Assembly (NCBI RefSeq): GCF_003855255.1
Contig: NZ_CP034072.1
Span: forward strand, 620,001 to 684,000
DNA: 64,000 nt
Source: Mycolicibacterium nivoides
GTDB taxonomy: Bacteria > Actinomycetota > Actinomycetes > Mycobacteriales > Mycobacteriaceae
Direction: 5' to 3'
Shown here: piece by piece, positions 1 through 8,107 of the stretch
Layout: every line of letters starts with the position of its first letter
How positions within the stretch are numbered: the stretch's first letter is position 1
Program-made: the position numbers and the translations under genes
Notes under the pieces: model-generated
The model's database searches: none
Seen by the model: the letters and a program-made list of their open reading frames with translations, nothing else
Told to the model about the DNA's origin: nothing

Positions 1-2
1 TC

Positions 3-953
3 GACCGCGTGCAACAGATCACGGATGCCGCGGTGGCGCTCGGCCGGAAGGTTTCGTACGTCGGACGCTCGATGGTGCGCAACATGGGCATCGCCCGCGA
101 GCTGGGCTACCTGAAGGTCGACGACGCCGACATCCTCGACATCGGCGCGGCCGAGATGATGCCGGCCGAGAAGGTCGTCCTGATCACCACCGGTACCCAG
201 GGTGAGCCGATGGCTGCACTGTCGCGGATGTCGCGCGGCGAGCACCGCAGCATCACGCTGACCGCGGGCGATCTGATCATCCTGTCCTCGTCGCTGATCC
301 CGGGCAACGAGGAAGCGGTCTACGGAGTGATCGACGCGCTGGCCAAGATCGGCGCCCGCGTGGTCACCAATGCCCAAGCGCGCGTGCATGTTTCCGGCCA
401 CGCCTACGCGGGTGAGCTGCTGTTCCTCTACAACGGGGTGCGTCCCCGCAATGTGATGCCGGTACACGGCACCTGGCGGCACATGCGGGCTAATGCGGCG
501 CTGGCCGCCAGCACCGGGGTCCCGCCGGAGAACATCGTGCTGGCGGAGAACGGCGTGAGTGTGGACCTGGTGGCCGGTAAGGCCTCGATCTCCGGTGCGG
601 TGACCGTCGGCAAGATGTTCGTCGATGGATTGATCACCGGGGATGTCGGCGACGCCACCCTCGGCGAACGTCTCATCCTTTCTTCGGGTTTCGTGGCGGT
701 GACGGTGGTCGTGCACCGCGAGACAGGGAAGCCCGCCGCTCCCGCCCACCTGTATTCCCGCGGGTTCTCCGAAGATCCCAAGGCACTGGAGCCGGTGGCC
801 CGCAACGTCGAGCGGGAACTGGAAAGCCTTGCCGCCGATAACATCACGGACCCGACGCGGATCGCCCAGGCCGTCCGGCGCACAGTAGGCAAGTGGGTGG
901 GCGAGACCTACCGTCGCCAGCCGATGATCGTTCCGACCGTCATCGAGATCTAG
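3..953 (+). CDS. rnj: Ribonuclease J, C-terminal part (5' end outside window)
   Basis: The reading frame is open from the first bases, so only the last 316 residues are present. They match the second half of bacterial RNase J, a metallo-beta-lactamase/beta-CASP nuclease with endo- and 5' exonuclease activity in RNA decay and rRNA maturation. Visible family motifs are GTQGEPMAALSRMSRG (beta-CASP region), SSSLIPGNE, HVSGHAYAGEL with metal or phosphate-binding histidines, and PVHGTWRHM. The C-terminal dimerisation domain follows. M. tuberculosis has the orthologue Rv2752c at the same place relative to ftsK. The catalytic HxHxDH motif would lie upstream of the window. Identification is secure; the start cannot be seen. 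Confidence 0.95.
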   Translation, partial: DRVQQITDAAVALGRKVSYVGRSMVRNMGIARELGYLKVDDADILDIGAAEMMPAEKVVLITTGTQGEPMAALSRMSRGEHRSITLTAGDLIILSSSLIPGNEEAVYGVIDALAKIGARVVTNAQARVHVSGHAYAGELLFLYNGVRPRNVMPVHGTWRHMRANAALAASTGVPPENIVLAENGVSVDLVAGKASISGAVTVGKMFVDGLITGDVGDATLGERLILSSGFVAVTVVVHRETGKPAAPAHLYSRGFSEDPKALEPVARNVERELESLAADNITDPTRIAQAVRRTVGKWVGETYRRQPMIVPTVIEI

Positions 954-1000
954 CCGAATTGGTGCGCCGAGCGACGCGGCGCTGCCGTTAGATTGGGTTG

Positions 1001-1675
1001 GTGAGCCGTCCCGCACCGCAGGTGCCGTTCGAGCGACGTCGTCCGATTCCCCCGTTGAACTCGGTGGACGAGGTAAAGCGCGCGGTGGTGTACCCGCACG
1101 CAATCCGTTTCATGGTGGCGACGATGGCTGTCGCGGCTGTGTTCGTCGTGAGCATGGCCGCCTATGCCATCATCAACCGCGATCACCAGAACATGGTCCT
1201 GTACACGGTGTGCGTGGCGGTGTGGCTCGCGTTCTACTTCGGTAGCAACAAATTCGTGTTCCCGCGCCTGCTGAGTCGCTTCTACGACCGGGTGATGCGT
1301 GGCGGGGTGCTGTGCGACGTGTATCCGGCCGGTTTTCCGGATGCCAGGACCGCGATTCTGATCGACGCACGGCTACCCGAAGCGCAGGCCGCGCATGTTC
1401 ACCACACGATCGTCTCCTGGCTCGGATGGCTGGCGTCGAATCCCACGGCCCTCACGCAGGCCGGCGATCTGTTCGCCGACGGTCCGATTCGCAGTGCCGA
1501 CGAACTCGCCGGCCCGGGGGCGGGCGGTGGATTTCTCGTGGCCGGTGACAAGAATCCGGCCAAGGGCTGGCGGCTGATTCTTCCCGAGACGAATCCGCGT
1601 GACCCGCACCGGCCGTACTCGAATGGTCTTGTGGTTCAGGTCGACACGCCGAGCCTGGAGTCAGCCGGCAAGTAG
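1001..1675 (+). CDS. Conserved membrane protein of unknown function
   Basis: A 224-residue protein of unrecognised family. An arginine/proline-rich cytosolic N-terminus is followed by two hydrophobic segments near residues 37-58 and 67-90, then a soluble C-terminal domain of about 130 residues. The GTG at 1001 is preferred over the adjacent TTG at 998. Its 3' end overlaps the convergent membrane-protein gene by 15 bases, which leaves no room for a terminator. It lies 47 bases downstream of rnj on the same strand and may be co-transcribed. No catalytic motif is visible. Confidence 0.7.
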   Translation: MSRPAPQVPFERRRPIPPLNSVDEVKRAVVYPHAIRFMVATMAVAAVFVVSMAAYAIINRDHQNMVLYTVCVAVWLAFYFGSNKFVFPRLLSRFYDRVMRGGVLCDVYPAGFPDARTAILIDARLPEAQAAHVHHTIVSWLGWLASNPTALTQAGDLFADGPIRSADELAGPGAGGGFLVAGDKNPAKGWRLILPETNPRDPHRPYSNGLVVQVDTPSLESAGK

Positions 1676-2098
1676 CAGGACCCCACCGGTCAGCAGGGCG
1701 ACGACCTTGATGAGCTCGAACGCGACGTAGACGTAGTGCGCCTGCGACCGCCCCGCTGCTTCCTCCCCCGGGGCGACGGCCAACACGGCGTTCGAGCGCT
1801 GAGTCAGCTTGGGCCGCACGGCGATCAGTTGCACGGCCAGCGCCGCGACCGCAATCGCGAAGGCCGTGATGGTTGCCGTCGACGGGCGGTGCATGGCGAG
1901 GGTCACGATGATGGCAACGGCGAACGCGGTTTCCACGGTGTTGAGCGCACGGAAAACCATGCGCCCGATGCCGAGTCCGATCTGCAGCGTCACACCCGGC
2001 GCCCGGAACTTCAGCGGCGCCTCGATGAACGAGATCGCCAGCACCATGCCCAGCCAGCAGAACGTCACGGCGACCGCGACAGCCAGACCGGCATTCAT
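1661..2098 (-). CDS. Four-helix integral membrane protein
   Basis: A 145-residue protein with about four hydrophobic helices: near residues 3-25, a second segment after the GRMVFRALN stretch, a third around residue 80, and the C-terminal KVVALLTGGVLLLAG. The start is the ATG whose first four bases overlap the stop of the upstream regulator (ATGA at 2095-2098), which points to translational coupling. The regulator probably controls it as well as itself. The family is not recognised and function is unknown; a small transporter, redox-membrane or sensor role would be guesswork. Confidence 0.75.
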   Translation of the reverse strand: MNAGLAVAVAVTFCWLGMVLAISFIEAPLKFRAPGVTLQIGLGIGRMVFRALNTVETAFAVAIIVTLAMHRPSTATITAFAIAVAALAVQLIAVRPKLTQRSNAVLAVAPGEEAAGRSQAHYVYVAFELIKVVALLTGGVLLLAG

Positions 2099-2721
2099 CG
2101 TGAATCTCCTTTCGGGCCCAGACGGGCCACGCACAGATCCGGTTCGACGAATGCGTCGAGCCGCTCGACCGCAACGGGTGCATGCCAGCCTTCCAACGCC
2201 CCCTGCATCAAACCCAGGTGGATCGGGCACACGACCGCGGCGCGGGTCTGGGCAAGTTCCAGAAATGGGCAGTGGCGCAATCGGAGCTGGTCATCCTCGG
2301 GCGGCTCGGGCGCGAAGCCGATGTCGCTGAGTGTCTGTACGAGGGCGTCAACGGGGGAGTCGGCAGCCGGGCGCGGCATCGTGCGTCCCCAGGCGCGACC
2401 CACCTCCCGGGCCTTGGCCGCCGGATCGTCGTCGGCGGCCAATCCGTTGGCGAGGATCTCGGCCAGCATCCGGTAGTGGGTCGGCCCGGCCGGGTCCATC
2501 CGGCGCACCGCCCGGTACAGCTGCGGGGGGCGTCCGGGGCCGCGGTGGTGAGGTTGGACACGTTCCACCTGTCCGGCGGCCTCGAGGTGTTCCAGGTGAA
2601 ACCGCACGGTGTTGGCGTGAACTGCGAGTTCGGAAGCGATCTGCGCGATGGTCATCGGCGCGGCCGAGACCTTCAACGTGCTCAGCACGTCGACCCGGCG
2701 CTTCCCGACGGCGGTGACCAT
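2095..2721 (-). CDS. ArsR/SufR-like winged-helix regulator with Cys/His cluster motif
   Basis: A 208-residue regulator. A winged helix-turn-helix occupies roughly residues 8-72, with MTIAQIASELAVHANTVRFHLEHLE as the recognition region. The C-terminal domain carries C151, C165, H168 and C197 in the arrangement of the COG2345/SufR-type family, whose members can bind an Fe-S cluster. The cluster is inferred, not shown. The gene is divergent from a truncated haemoglobin, and a perfect palindrome (2734-2750) lies 12 bases upstream of its ATG. The downstream membrane gene is coupled by ATGA. A repressor responding to NO, oxygen or Fe-S status would fit this context. Confidence 0.82.
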   Translation of the reverse strand: MVTAVGKRRVDVLSTLKVSAAPMTIAQIASELAVHANTVRFHLEHLEAAGQVERVQPHHRGPGRPPQLYRAVRRMDPAGPTHYRMLAEILANGLAADDDPAAKAREVGRAWGRTMPRPAADSPVDALVQTLSDIGFAPEPPEDDQLRLRHCPFLELAQTRAAVVCPIHLGLMQGALEGWHAPVAVERLDAFVEPDLCVARLGPKGDSR

Positions 2722-2733
2722 GGCTAGAGTTTA

Positions 2734-2750
2734 TACAACTGGATGTTGTA
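2734..2750. promoter_or_regulatory. Palindromic operator between regulator and haemoglobin genes
   Basis: A perfect 6-bp inverted repeat, tacaac-N5-gttgta, lies in the 73-base space between the divergent regulator and truncated haemoglobin genes. It starts 12 bases before the regulator ATG. Its size and place suit a dimeric winged-helix repressor, most simply the adjacent regulator acting on both promoters. Binding is inferred. Confidence 0.6.
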
Positions 2751-2794
2751 GAAACTAGGGCCACGCACCGCCGATCCGGAAAGGGACTTGTCCG

Positions 2795-3202
2795 ATGGCT
2801 GAAGACCTGTCTGGCCACGACGGTGTCGAGCTGCTGCTGTGGCGCTTCTACAGCAAGGCGCTTTCCGATCCGCTGCTTGCCGAGCCGTTCTCCGAACTGC
2901 GCGCGAAAGGCCTGCGATCCCATCTGCCCGTCATGTGTGACTTCTGGGAGACCGTGCTGTTCCGTGCCGGGCTCTACCAGCGCAGCGCGCTGATCGTGCA
3001 CCGTGAACTGCACGCCCGTCATCCGTTGTCGGCGGAGCATTTCGTGCGTTGGCTGACGTTGTGGACCGACACCGTCGACGAGCTGTTCGAGGGCCCGCAC
3101 GCCGAGCGGGCCAAGCTCCAGGCGGGGCGCATCGCCAAGGCCATGCACCGGCGACTGGCCGGCGTCGATGCCGCCGAGCTCGACGCTCTGGTTGCCTGCT
3201 AA
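2795..3202 (+). CDS. Group III truncated haemoglobin
   Basis: A 135-residue globin of the two-over-two type. Group III hallmarks are the tyrosine in LLWRFYSKAL (B10 region), LPVMCDFWETVLF (E helix), the histidine-rich HRELHARHPL that should contain the proximal haem ligand, and HFVRWLTLW with the conserved tryptophan of the G helix. Such proteins bind O2 or NO and are thought to act in NO dioxygenation or redox sensing; the substrate here is unknown. It is transcribed away from an Fe-S-type regulator over a shared palindrome. Its TAA overlaps the TAG of the convergent methyltransferase. Confidence 0.88.
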   Translation: MAEDLSGHDGVELLLWRFYSKALSDPLLAEPFSELRAKGLRSHLPVMCDFWETVLFRAGLYQRSALIVHRELHARHPLSAEHFVRWLTLWTDTVDELFEGPHAERAKLQAGRIAKAMHRRLAGVDAAELDALVAC

Positions 3203-4068
3203 CGCTTTTCGGCGAAGGCCGTCCATTCCACCTGTGAGGCAGCCAGATTCCGGCCCGATGGTGAAATGTAGTGCTCGATGAGGTAATCGGGCCCGGCCTG
3301 CTCGGCCAACCGCCAGCCGTAGGGCTCGACGAAGGCCGCCACCCGCTCGGGGGCGAGCCCGAACTGCCACAGCCGGCTGCGAACCCGGAATCGCCGATAC
3401 AACGATTCGGCCCCGTACCGGTTGGTGCCGTCGATGAAATCGCTGCGGACATACGTGAACGCCAACCGGCTCCCCGGCGCCGCCGAGCGGAGGAACTCAA
3501 ACGTCGACCCGACGCCATCGGCGCTCAGATACTGCGTCACGCCCTCCCATACGAAGAAGGTGCGGTGTGTACCGAGGTGGCCGTGCCTGGCGAGTTCGGC
3601 CGCCAGGTCGTCGCGTTCGAAATCCACCGGCACCAGGTGCACCGAGTCCGGCACGGTTCCCAGCGCCCGGCGCACCACCGAGCGTTTGCGTTCGATGTTC
3701 ACGGGCAGGTCCACCTCGAACACCGGGATCGCGCTGTGCCGGGCCAGGCGGCAGCCCTTGGTGTCCAGGCCGGCGCCGAGAATCACCACGGCGTCGATGT
3801 CCGCCAACGCCTGCGTGAGCTTGTCGCCGATGTAGCGCTTGCGACAGGTCAGGTTCGCCCAGAGCCCCGGACCCGAGCGCTCGGTGGCCTGGATCAGAAG
3901 TCTGCGGGCAACGGACCATCGTGTGGCCCGGGTGAATGCGCGCAGCGCGGGCGGCAGGAACGCGGCCGCCAGATCGTCGTCGACGAGCCGGCGCCGCACC
4001 GGCTCGTACTGCTCGACCGCGGCCAGCACCATCGGGCCGATCGCGGTCGCGGCGACGGGATCGCTCAT
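3199..4068 (-). CDS. Class I SAM-dependent methyltransferase (LCM/TIGR00027 type)
   Basis: A 289-residue putative S-adenosylmethionine-dependent methyltransferase of the leucine carboxyl methyltransferase-like family that is greatly expanded in mycobacteria (compare Rv2751). The SAM site is [16 protein letters not shown], followed by the acidic strand [24 protein letters not shown] is the usual downstream family motif. The ATG at 4068 is chosen because it overlaps the SDR stop (ATGA); longer upstream frames are out-of-context sequence within the SDR gene. It is the last gene of the monooxygenase-SDR-methyltransferase operon. The methyl acceptor is unknown. Confidence 0.88.
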   Translation of the reverse strand: MSDPVAATAIGPMVLAAVEQYEPVRRRLVDDDLAAAFLPPALRAFTRATRWSVARRLLIQATERSGPGLWANLTCRKRYIGDKLTQALADIDAVVILGAGLDTKGCRLARHSAIPVFEVDLPVNIERKRSVVRRALGTVPDSVHLVPVDFERDDLAAELARHGHLGTHRTFFVWEGVTQYLSADGVGSTFEFLRSAAPGSRLAFTYVRSDFIDGTNRYGAESLYRRFRVRSRLWQFGLAPERVAAFVEPYGWRLAEQAGPDYLIEHYISPSGRNLAASQVEWTAFAEKR

Positions 4069-4892
4069 CGCTTGTTGACGATGCCTGCATCCACGGGAAG
4101 TGTCACGCCCGTGACGTAACGCGCCTGGTCCGACACCAGCCAGGCCACCGCGTTGGCGATGTCCTCGGCCTGCACCACCTGCACCGGCAGCGCATTGGAG
4201 AAATCGGTTGGCGCGTTGAGTTCCTCGGAGATGTGGCGCAGCCAATCCCGGGTGAACTCGTTGTTGATCATCGGGGTGTCCACTCCGGTGGGGTGGATCG
4301 AGTTGACCCGAATGCTGTGCGGGGCAAGGAAATTGGCGTAGGCCCGCATCAGGCCGACGACCCCGTGCTTGGCAGCGGTGTAACCGAGTGAGCCGCGGTC
4401 ACCGCCGCCGACGCCGATCAGGCCGGCTGCCGAGCTGATCAGCACGATCGATCCGCCGTCGCCCTGGGCGACCATGATCGGGATCGCCGCCTCGACGGTG
4501 TGGTGCACACCGGTCAGGTTGACGTCGATGACGTCGCGCCAGCCGTCGGGGCCCGACTGCATCGGGGCGATCCCGGCATTGGCGACGACGATGTCGAGCC
4601 GGCCGAGCTGGTCCACCCCGGCCTGCAGCGCCGCACGCAGAGCCTCCTCGTCGCGGACATCGGCCTGCGTGGCGACGATGCGTGCACCGGTCTCCTCGAC
4701 GAGCTTGACCGTGGCGGCCAGATCATCGGGCGTGGCCAGGGGATAGGGCACCGACTCGATCTGGTCGCACAGATCTATCGCGATGATGTCGGCCCCGTCG
4801 GTGGCCAGTCGCAGGGCCTCGGCCCGCCCCTGGCCGCGCGCGGCGCCGGTGATGAAGGCGACCTTCCCGGCCAGGGGAGCTTCGGCGGTCAT
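4065..4892 (-). CDS. SDR oxidoreductase, probably mycofactocin-coupled
   Basis: A 275-residue short-chain dehydrogenase (compare Rv2750). The nucleotide-binding loop is [16 protein letters not shown] is at the end of strand 4, the catalytic Ser is in ISSAAG, and YTAAKHG is the YxxxK motif. The insertion after the second strand ([16 protein letters not shown]) resembles SDRs that keep NAD bound and are recycled by mycofactocin rather than by free NAD; this subclass call is by pattern memory. The ATG at 4892 is preferred over an extension reading MREEENALM, because that extension is repeat-encoded sequence. The repeat chain immediately upstream may couple translation to the monooxygenase gene. 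Confidence 0.88.
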   Translation of the reverse strand: MTAEAPLAGKVAFITGAARGQGRAEALRLATDGADIIAIDLCDQIESVPYPLATPDDLAATVKLVEETGARIVATQADVRDEEALRAALQAGVDQLGRLDIVVANAGIAPMQSGPDGWRDVIDVNLTGVHHTVEAAIPIMVAQGDGGSIVLISSAAGLIGVGGGDRGSLGYTAAKHGVVGLMRAYANFLAPHSIRVNSIHPTGVDTPMINNEFTRDWLRHISEELNAPTDFSNALPVQVVQAEDIANAVAWLVSDQARYVTGVTLPVDAGIVNKR

Positions 4893-4924
4893 CAGTGCGT
4901 TCTCTTCTTCGCGCAAGCGCTCAT
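4892..4924 (-). CDS. Putative coupled decapeptide 3 ([10 protein letters not shown])
   Basis: The third ten-codon ORF, identical in sequence to the second. Its TGA overlaps the ATG of the SDR gene (TGATG, 4890-4894), so a ribosome finishing it is placed exactly on the SDR start. Confidence 0.4.
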   Translation of the reverse strand: MSACAKKRTH

Positions 4925-4956
4925 CAGTGCGTTCTCTTCTTCGCGCAAGCGCTCAT
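4924..4956 (-). CDS. Putative coupled decapeptide 2 ([10 protein letters not shown])
   Basis: A second ten-codon ORF of the repeat chain, joined by TGATG overlaps on both sides. It differs from the first peptide by Lys for Arg at position 6. The real product may be re-initiation itself rather than the peptide. Confidence 0.4.
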   Translation of the reverse strand: MSACAKKRTH

Positions 4957-4988
4957 CAGTGCGTTCTCTTCCTCGCGCAAGCGCTCAT
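4956..4988 (-). CDS. Putative coupled decapeptide 1 (MSACARKRTH)
   Basis: A ten-codon ORF. Its ATG shares the A of the monooxygenase stop (TGATG at 4988) and its own TGA overlaps the next ATG in the same way. A purine-rich stretch inside it could serve as the ribosome site for the next start. It may be translated as part of a stop-restart relay, but peptide production is not shown. Confidence 0.4.
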   Translation of the reverse strand: MSACARKRTH

Positions 4989-5305
4989 CAGCCGGCGCGC
5001 AGCTGTCCCTTGGCGGGGTCACCCGCGACGACGGGCTGCAACATTTTGATATCGGGGGCGCCGTCGAGCAGTTCGCCGATCGCGCCGAACAGGGTGCCGA
5101 TCGCCGGGGCGGTGCTGTGGGCCTTGAGCGCATCGGCGTCGGCCCACTGCTCGACGAAGACGAAGGTGCCGTCGGCCTCATGCAGCGAATACAGCTGGCA
5201 GCCCGGCTCCTCGTGGACGGCTGCGACCGCGTTGGTGCAGGCCTCGCGCACGGCGTCGACGGATTCGGGCTTGGCCTTCATGGTGGCGACGACGACAACA
5301 GGCAT
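4988..5305 (-). CDS. ABM-domain (antibiotic biosynthesis monooxygenase-like) protein
   Basis: A 105-residue single-domain protein of the dimeric alpha/beta barrel ABM fold (compare Rv2749). The pattern VVATMKAKPESVDAVREAC, then EPGCQLYSLHEADGTFVFVEQW, then a HSTAP segment is typical. Family members act as cofactor-free monooxygenases or haem-degrading enzymes; the substrate here is unknown. It is the first gene of an operon with the SDR and the methyltransferase, and its stop starts the chain of 32-bp repeats. The divergent ftsK begins 160 bases away. Confidence 0.85.
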   Translation of the reverse strand: MPVVVVATMKAKPESVDAVREACTNAVAAVHEEPGCQLYSLHEADGTFVFVEQWADADALKAHSTAPAIGTLFGAIGELLDGAPDIKMLQPVVAGDPAKGQLRAG

Positions 5306-5464
5306 AGGTGCAGAACTCCTCGATGAGTGCCGAAACTGGACGAGCGTCCACCCTAGGCGATACGCGGGCGGATTTGGTTCGTATGGCTAAGTGTCATTTG
5401 ATACCGTCTTGTGACCCGTGTGGCAGATGGTGAATATGGGGCATATGCGACTAGGCTTGCGGGC

Positions 5465-8050
5465 ATGGCTAACAAGACCGCCGGCCGATCCGGAGCGCGT
5501 TCGAGCAGGTCGAATGCCAGCTCGCGGAGTGGTTCGCGGCGCCAGGCGCCGGCCCGTAAGGGGCGCCCGGCGGCACCGCGGCGTAAGCCCGCACGCCGGC
5601 CCCAGGCCTCGCCTGTCTCCGCGGCCGGCCAGAAGCTCGGCCAGGGAGCCCGCGCCGGCTGGCTGATGCTCGCCAAGGGAGCCGGATCGACCGCCCGTTC
5701 GGTGGGCCGGGCCCGCGATATCGAACCCGGCCATCGCCGCGACGGTCTGGCGCTCGCGCTGCTCGGCATCGCCGTCGTCGTGGCCGCCAGCTCCTGGTTC
5801 CATGCGGCCGGCCCGGTGGGGCAGTGGATCGACACCGCGGTCCGCACCCTCATCGGCGGACCGGTCGTCCTGGTGCCCGTCGTCCTGGGTGCCGTCGCCG
5901 TCGTCTTGATGCGCACCGAACCCGATCCGGAAGCCCGCCCCCGGCTGATCCTGGGATCGGCCATGATCGCGTTGCCGATGCTCGGCCTGTGGCACCTGTG
6001 GTCGGGATCGCCGCAGGATCCGATCGCACGCCAGCACGCCGCCGGATTCGTCGGCTTCGCCATCGGAGGGCCCCTGTCCGACGGCCTGACCGAGTGGATC
6101 GCCGCACCGCTGCTGTTCATGGGCGTGCTGTTCGGTCTGTTGCTGGTCACCGGCACGACGATCCGTGAGGTGCCTTCGACCCTGCGGACCATGTTCAGCA
6201 CGCGGGCGTTCCATGACGATGACTACGACGACGAGTACGACGGGGACTACGCCGACGAGTTCGACGACGAGGACGGCTACGACGACCTGTCCGACGGCTA
6301 CTACGACGACGACACCGCACGCGGTGACACGCGGGCCCAGACCTGGCCGACAGCCGCGATCGAGGCACCCAAGGCGCCGACCGGCACGCCGATGGACAAC
6401 TACCCGCTGCCCGAGGAAGCTGACGCGCCCACCGTCCCCGAGCCCGCCGTCAAACCGCGGCGCAAGAAGGCAAGAACCGAATCCGAGTCGAAGCCGGCCA
6501 AGGAGACCGACGAGACCCTGGTGATCGACCGGGTGGTCGAGGGCGACTACACCTTGCCGCCGCTGGACCTGCTGGCCGAGGGTGACCCACCGAAGCGGGT
6601 CGGCCGGGACAACGACCGCATCGTGAACGCCATCACCGAGGTGATGGAACAGTTCAAGGTCGACGCCACGGTCACCGGTTTCCAGCGCGGCCCGACCGTC
6701 ACCCGGTACGAGATCGAGCTCGGGCCCGGTGTCCGCGTCGAACGATTCACCCAGTTGCAGCGCAACCTGGCCTACGCGGTGGCCAACGAGCACATCCGCC
6801 TGCTGGCGCCGATCCCGGGCAAGTCCGCCGTCGGCGTCGAGGTCCCCAACAGCGACCGCGAGATGGTCCGCCTCAAGGACGTGCTGAACGCACCGACCAC
6901 CCGCAAGGACCACCACCCGATGGTGTTCGGCATCGGCAAGGACGTCGAAGGCCACTTCATCAGCTACAACCTGGCCAAGATGCCGCACCTGCTGGTGGCC
7001 GGCTCCACCGGTTCGGGTAAGTCGAGCTTCATCAACTCGATGCTGGTGTCGCTGCTGCAGCGGGCCACGCCGGACGAGGTCCGGATGATCCTGGTCGACC
7101 CGAAGATGGTGGAGTTCCCGCCGTACCAGGGGATTCCGCACCTCATCACGCCCGTGATCATCGACCCGAAGAAGGCCGCCGCCGCGCTGGCCTGGCTGGT
7201 CGAAGAGATGGAGCAGCGCTACCAGGACATGAGCGCCAGCGGTGTCCGCCACATCGACGACTTCAACAAGAAGGTCCGCTCGGGCGAGATCACCGCGCCG
7301 CTGGGTAGCGAGCGGGTCTACAAGACCTACCCGTACATCTTGTGCGTCGTCGACGAGCTGGCCGACCTGATGATGCAGGCCCCTCGCGACGTCGAGGACG
7401 CGATCGTCCGCATCACCCAGAAGGCCCGCGCCGCGGGCATCCACCTGGTGCTGGCAACCCAGCAGCCGGTGGTATCGGTGGTGACGGGTCTGATCAAGGC
7501 GAACGTGCCGTCCCGCATGGCGTTCGGCGTCACCAACGCCACGAACTCGCGCGTCATCCTCGATCAGATCGGCGCTGAAAAGCTCACCGGTAAGGGTGAC
7601 GCACTGTTCCAGCCGTCGGAGGCGCCCAAGCCGATCCGGGTGCAGGGCGCTTACGTCAGCGACGACGAAATCCAGGCCGTCGTCGCCTTCACCAAACAGC
7701 AGGCCCAGCCCGAGTTCATCGACGGCGTCACGGTCAAGACCGTCGAGAAGCGCGACATCGACAGCGACATCGGCGACGACATGGACGTCTTCCTACAGGC
7801 CGTCGAGCTCGTGGTGTCCTCGCAGTTCGGGTCTACCTCGATGCTGCAGCGCAAGCTGCGCGTCGGTTTCGCCAAGGCAGGCCGCCTGATGGACCTGATG
7901 GAGACCCGGGGCATCGTCGGGCCGTCCGAGGGCTCCAAGGCCCGCGAGGTGCTCGTCAAGCCCGATGAGCTGGCCGGCACGCTGATGCTGATCCAGGGCG
8001 GCTCGGACGCCAACGGTGCCGACGCCCACGATGATCCCGACGAGTTCTGA
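5465..8050 (+). CDS. ftsK: DNA translocase FtsK/SpoIIIE
   Basis: An 861-residue septal DNA pump that clears chromosome termini during division. A basic, Ser/Arg-rich N-terminus precedes about four membrane segments (near residues 80-100, 113-135, 145-163 and 180-215). A very acidic Asp/Tyr-rich linker follows at about 245-285, then the motor domain. The Walker A motif GSTGSGKS sits near residue 513 and the Walker B region is LCVVDELADLM. The C-terminal winged gamma domain reads SMLQRKLRVGFAKAGRLMD. The length is close to M. tuberculosis Rv2748c. ATG at 5465 is chosen over an 18-residue upstream extension because it gives the basic N-terminus expected. A 22-bp hairpin follows the stop. Confidence 0.97.
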   Translation: MANKTAGRSGARSSRSNASSRSGSRRQAPARKGRPAAPRRKPARRPQASPVSAAGQKLGQGARAGWLMLAKGAGSTARSVGRARDIEPGHRRDGLALALLGIAVVVAASSWFHAAGPVGQWIDTAVRTLIGGPVVLVPVVLGAVAVVLMRTEPDPEARPRLILGSAMIALPMLGLWHLWSGSPQDPIARQHAAGFVGFAIGGPLSDGLTEWIAAPLLFMGVLFGLLLVTGTTIREVPSTLRTMFSTRAFHDDDYDDEYDGDYADEFDDEDGYDDLSDGYYDDDTARGDTRAQTWPTAAIEAPKAPTGTPMDNYPLPEEADAPTVPEPAVKPRRKKARTESESKPAKETDETLVIDRVVEGDYTLPPLDLLAEGDPPKRVGRDNDRIVNAITEVMEQFKVDATVTGFQRGPTVTRYEIELGPGVRVERFTQLQRNLAYAVANEHIRLLAPIPGKSAVGVEVPNSDREMVRLKDVLNAPTTRKDHHPMVFGIGKDVEGHFISYNLAKMPHLLVAGSTGSGKSSFINSMLVSLLQRATPDEVRMILVDPKMVEFPPYQGIPHLITPVIIDPKKAAAALAWLVEEMEQRYQDMSASGVRHIDDFNKKVRSGEITAPLGSERVYKTYPYILCVVDELADLMMQAPRDVEDAIVRITQKARAAGIHLVLATQQPVVSVVTGLIKANVPSRMAFGVTNATNSRVILDQIGAEKLTGKGDALFQPSEAPKPIRVQGAYVSDDEIQAVVAFTKQQAQPEFIDGVTVKTVEKRDIDSDIGDDMDVFLQAVELVVSSQFGSTSMLQRKLRVGFAKAGRLMDLMETRGIVGPSEGSKAREVLVKPDELAGTLMLIQGGSDANGADAHDDPDEF

Positions 8051-8056
8051 ACCCGC

Positions 8057-8105
8057 GATTTGTGGAGTCTCACCCGTGACCGGCACGGGTGAGACTCCAC
8101 AAATC
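8057..8105. terminator. Bidirectional hairpin between ftsK and argA
   Basis: A perfect 22-bp inverted repeat (8057-8078 and 8084-8105) with a 5-base loop sits between the convergent ftsK and argA stops. It has no T-run on the plus side but is flanked by A/T-rich bases. A bidirectional terminator is the likely role. Confidence 0.8.
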
Positions 8106-8107
8106 AC

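Larger units (their letters stand above)
4889..4984 (-). repeat. Three tandem copies of a 32-bp intercistronic repeat
   Basis: Three back-to-back 32-bp units lie at 4889-4920, 4921-4952 and 4953-4984. The third differs at one base (cctcg for cttcg), and a partial fourth copy begins at 4985. They fill the space between the monooxygenase stop and the SDR start. On the coding strand each unit has a purine-rich GAAGAAGAG or GAGGAAGAG stretch, usable as a ribosome site, and ends in TGATG, so each copy carries its own stop and start. Confidence 0.95.

Noticed and set aside
4893..4916. N-terminal extension MREEENAL of the SDR
   Set aside because: It is encoded by the repeat unit; the ATG at 4892 is linked by TGATG to the preceding ORF and gives a normal SDR start.
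4889..4988. Short repeat array considered as CRISPR
   Set aside because: The units are directly adjacent with no variable spacers, and there are no cas genes.
5387..7444. Long open frame of 685 codons on the minus strand opposite ftsK
   Set aside because: It is a high-GC shadow of ftsK with repetitive His/Val/Asp/Arg composition and no family motif; the plus-strand gene is certain.
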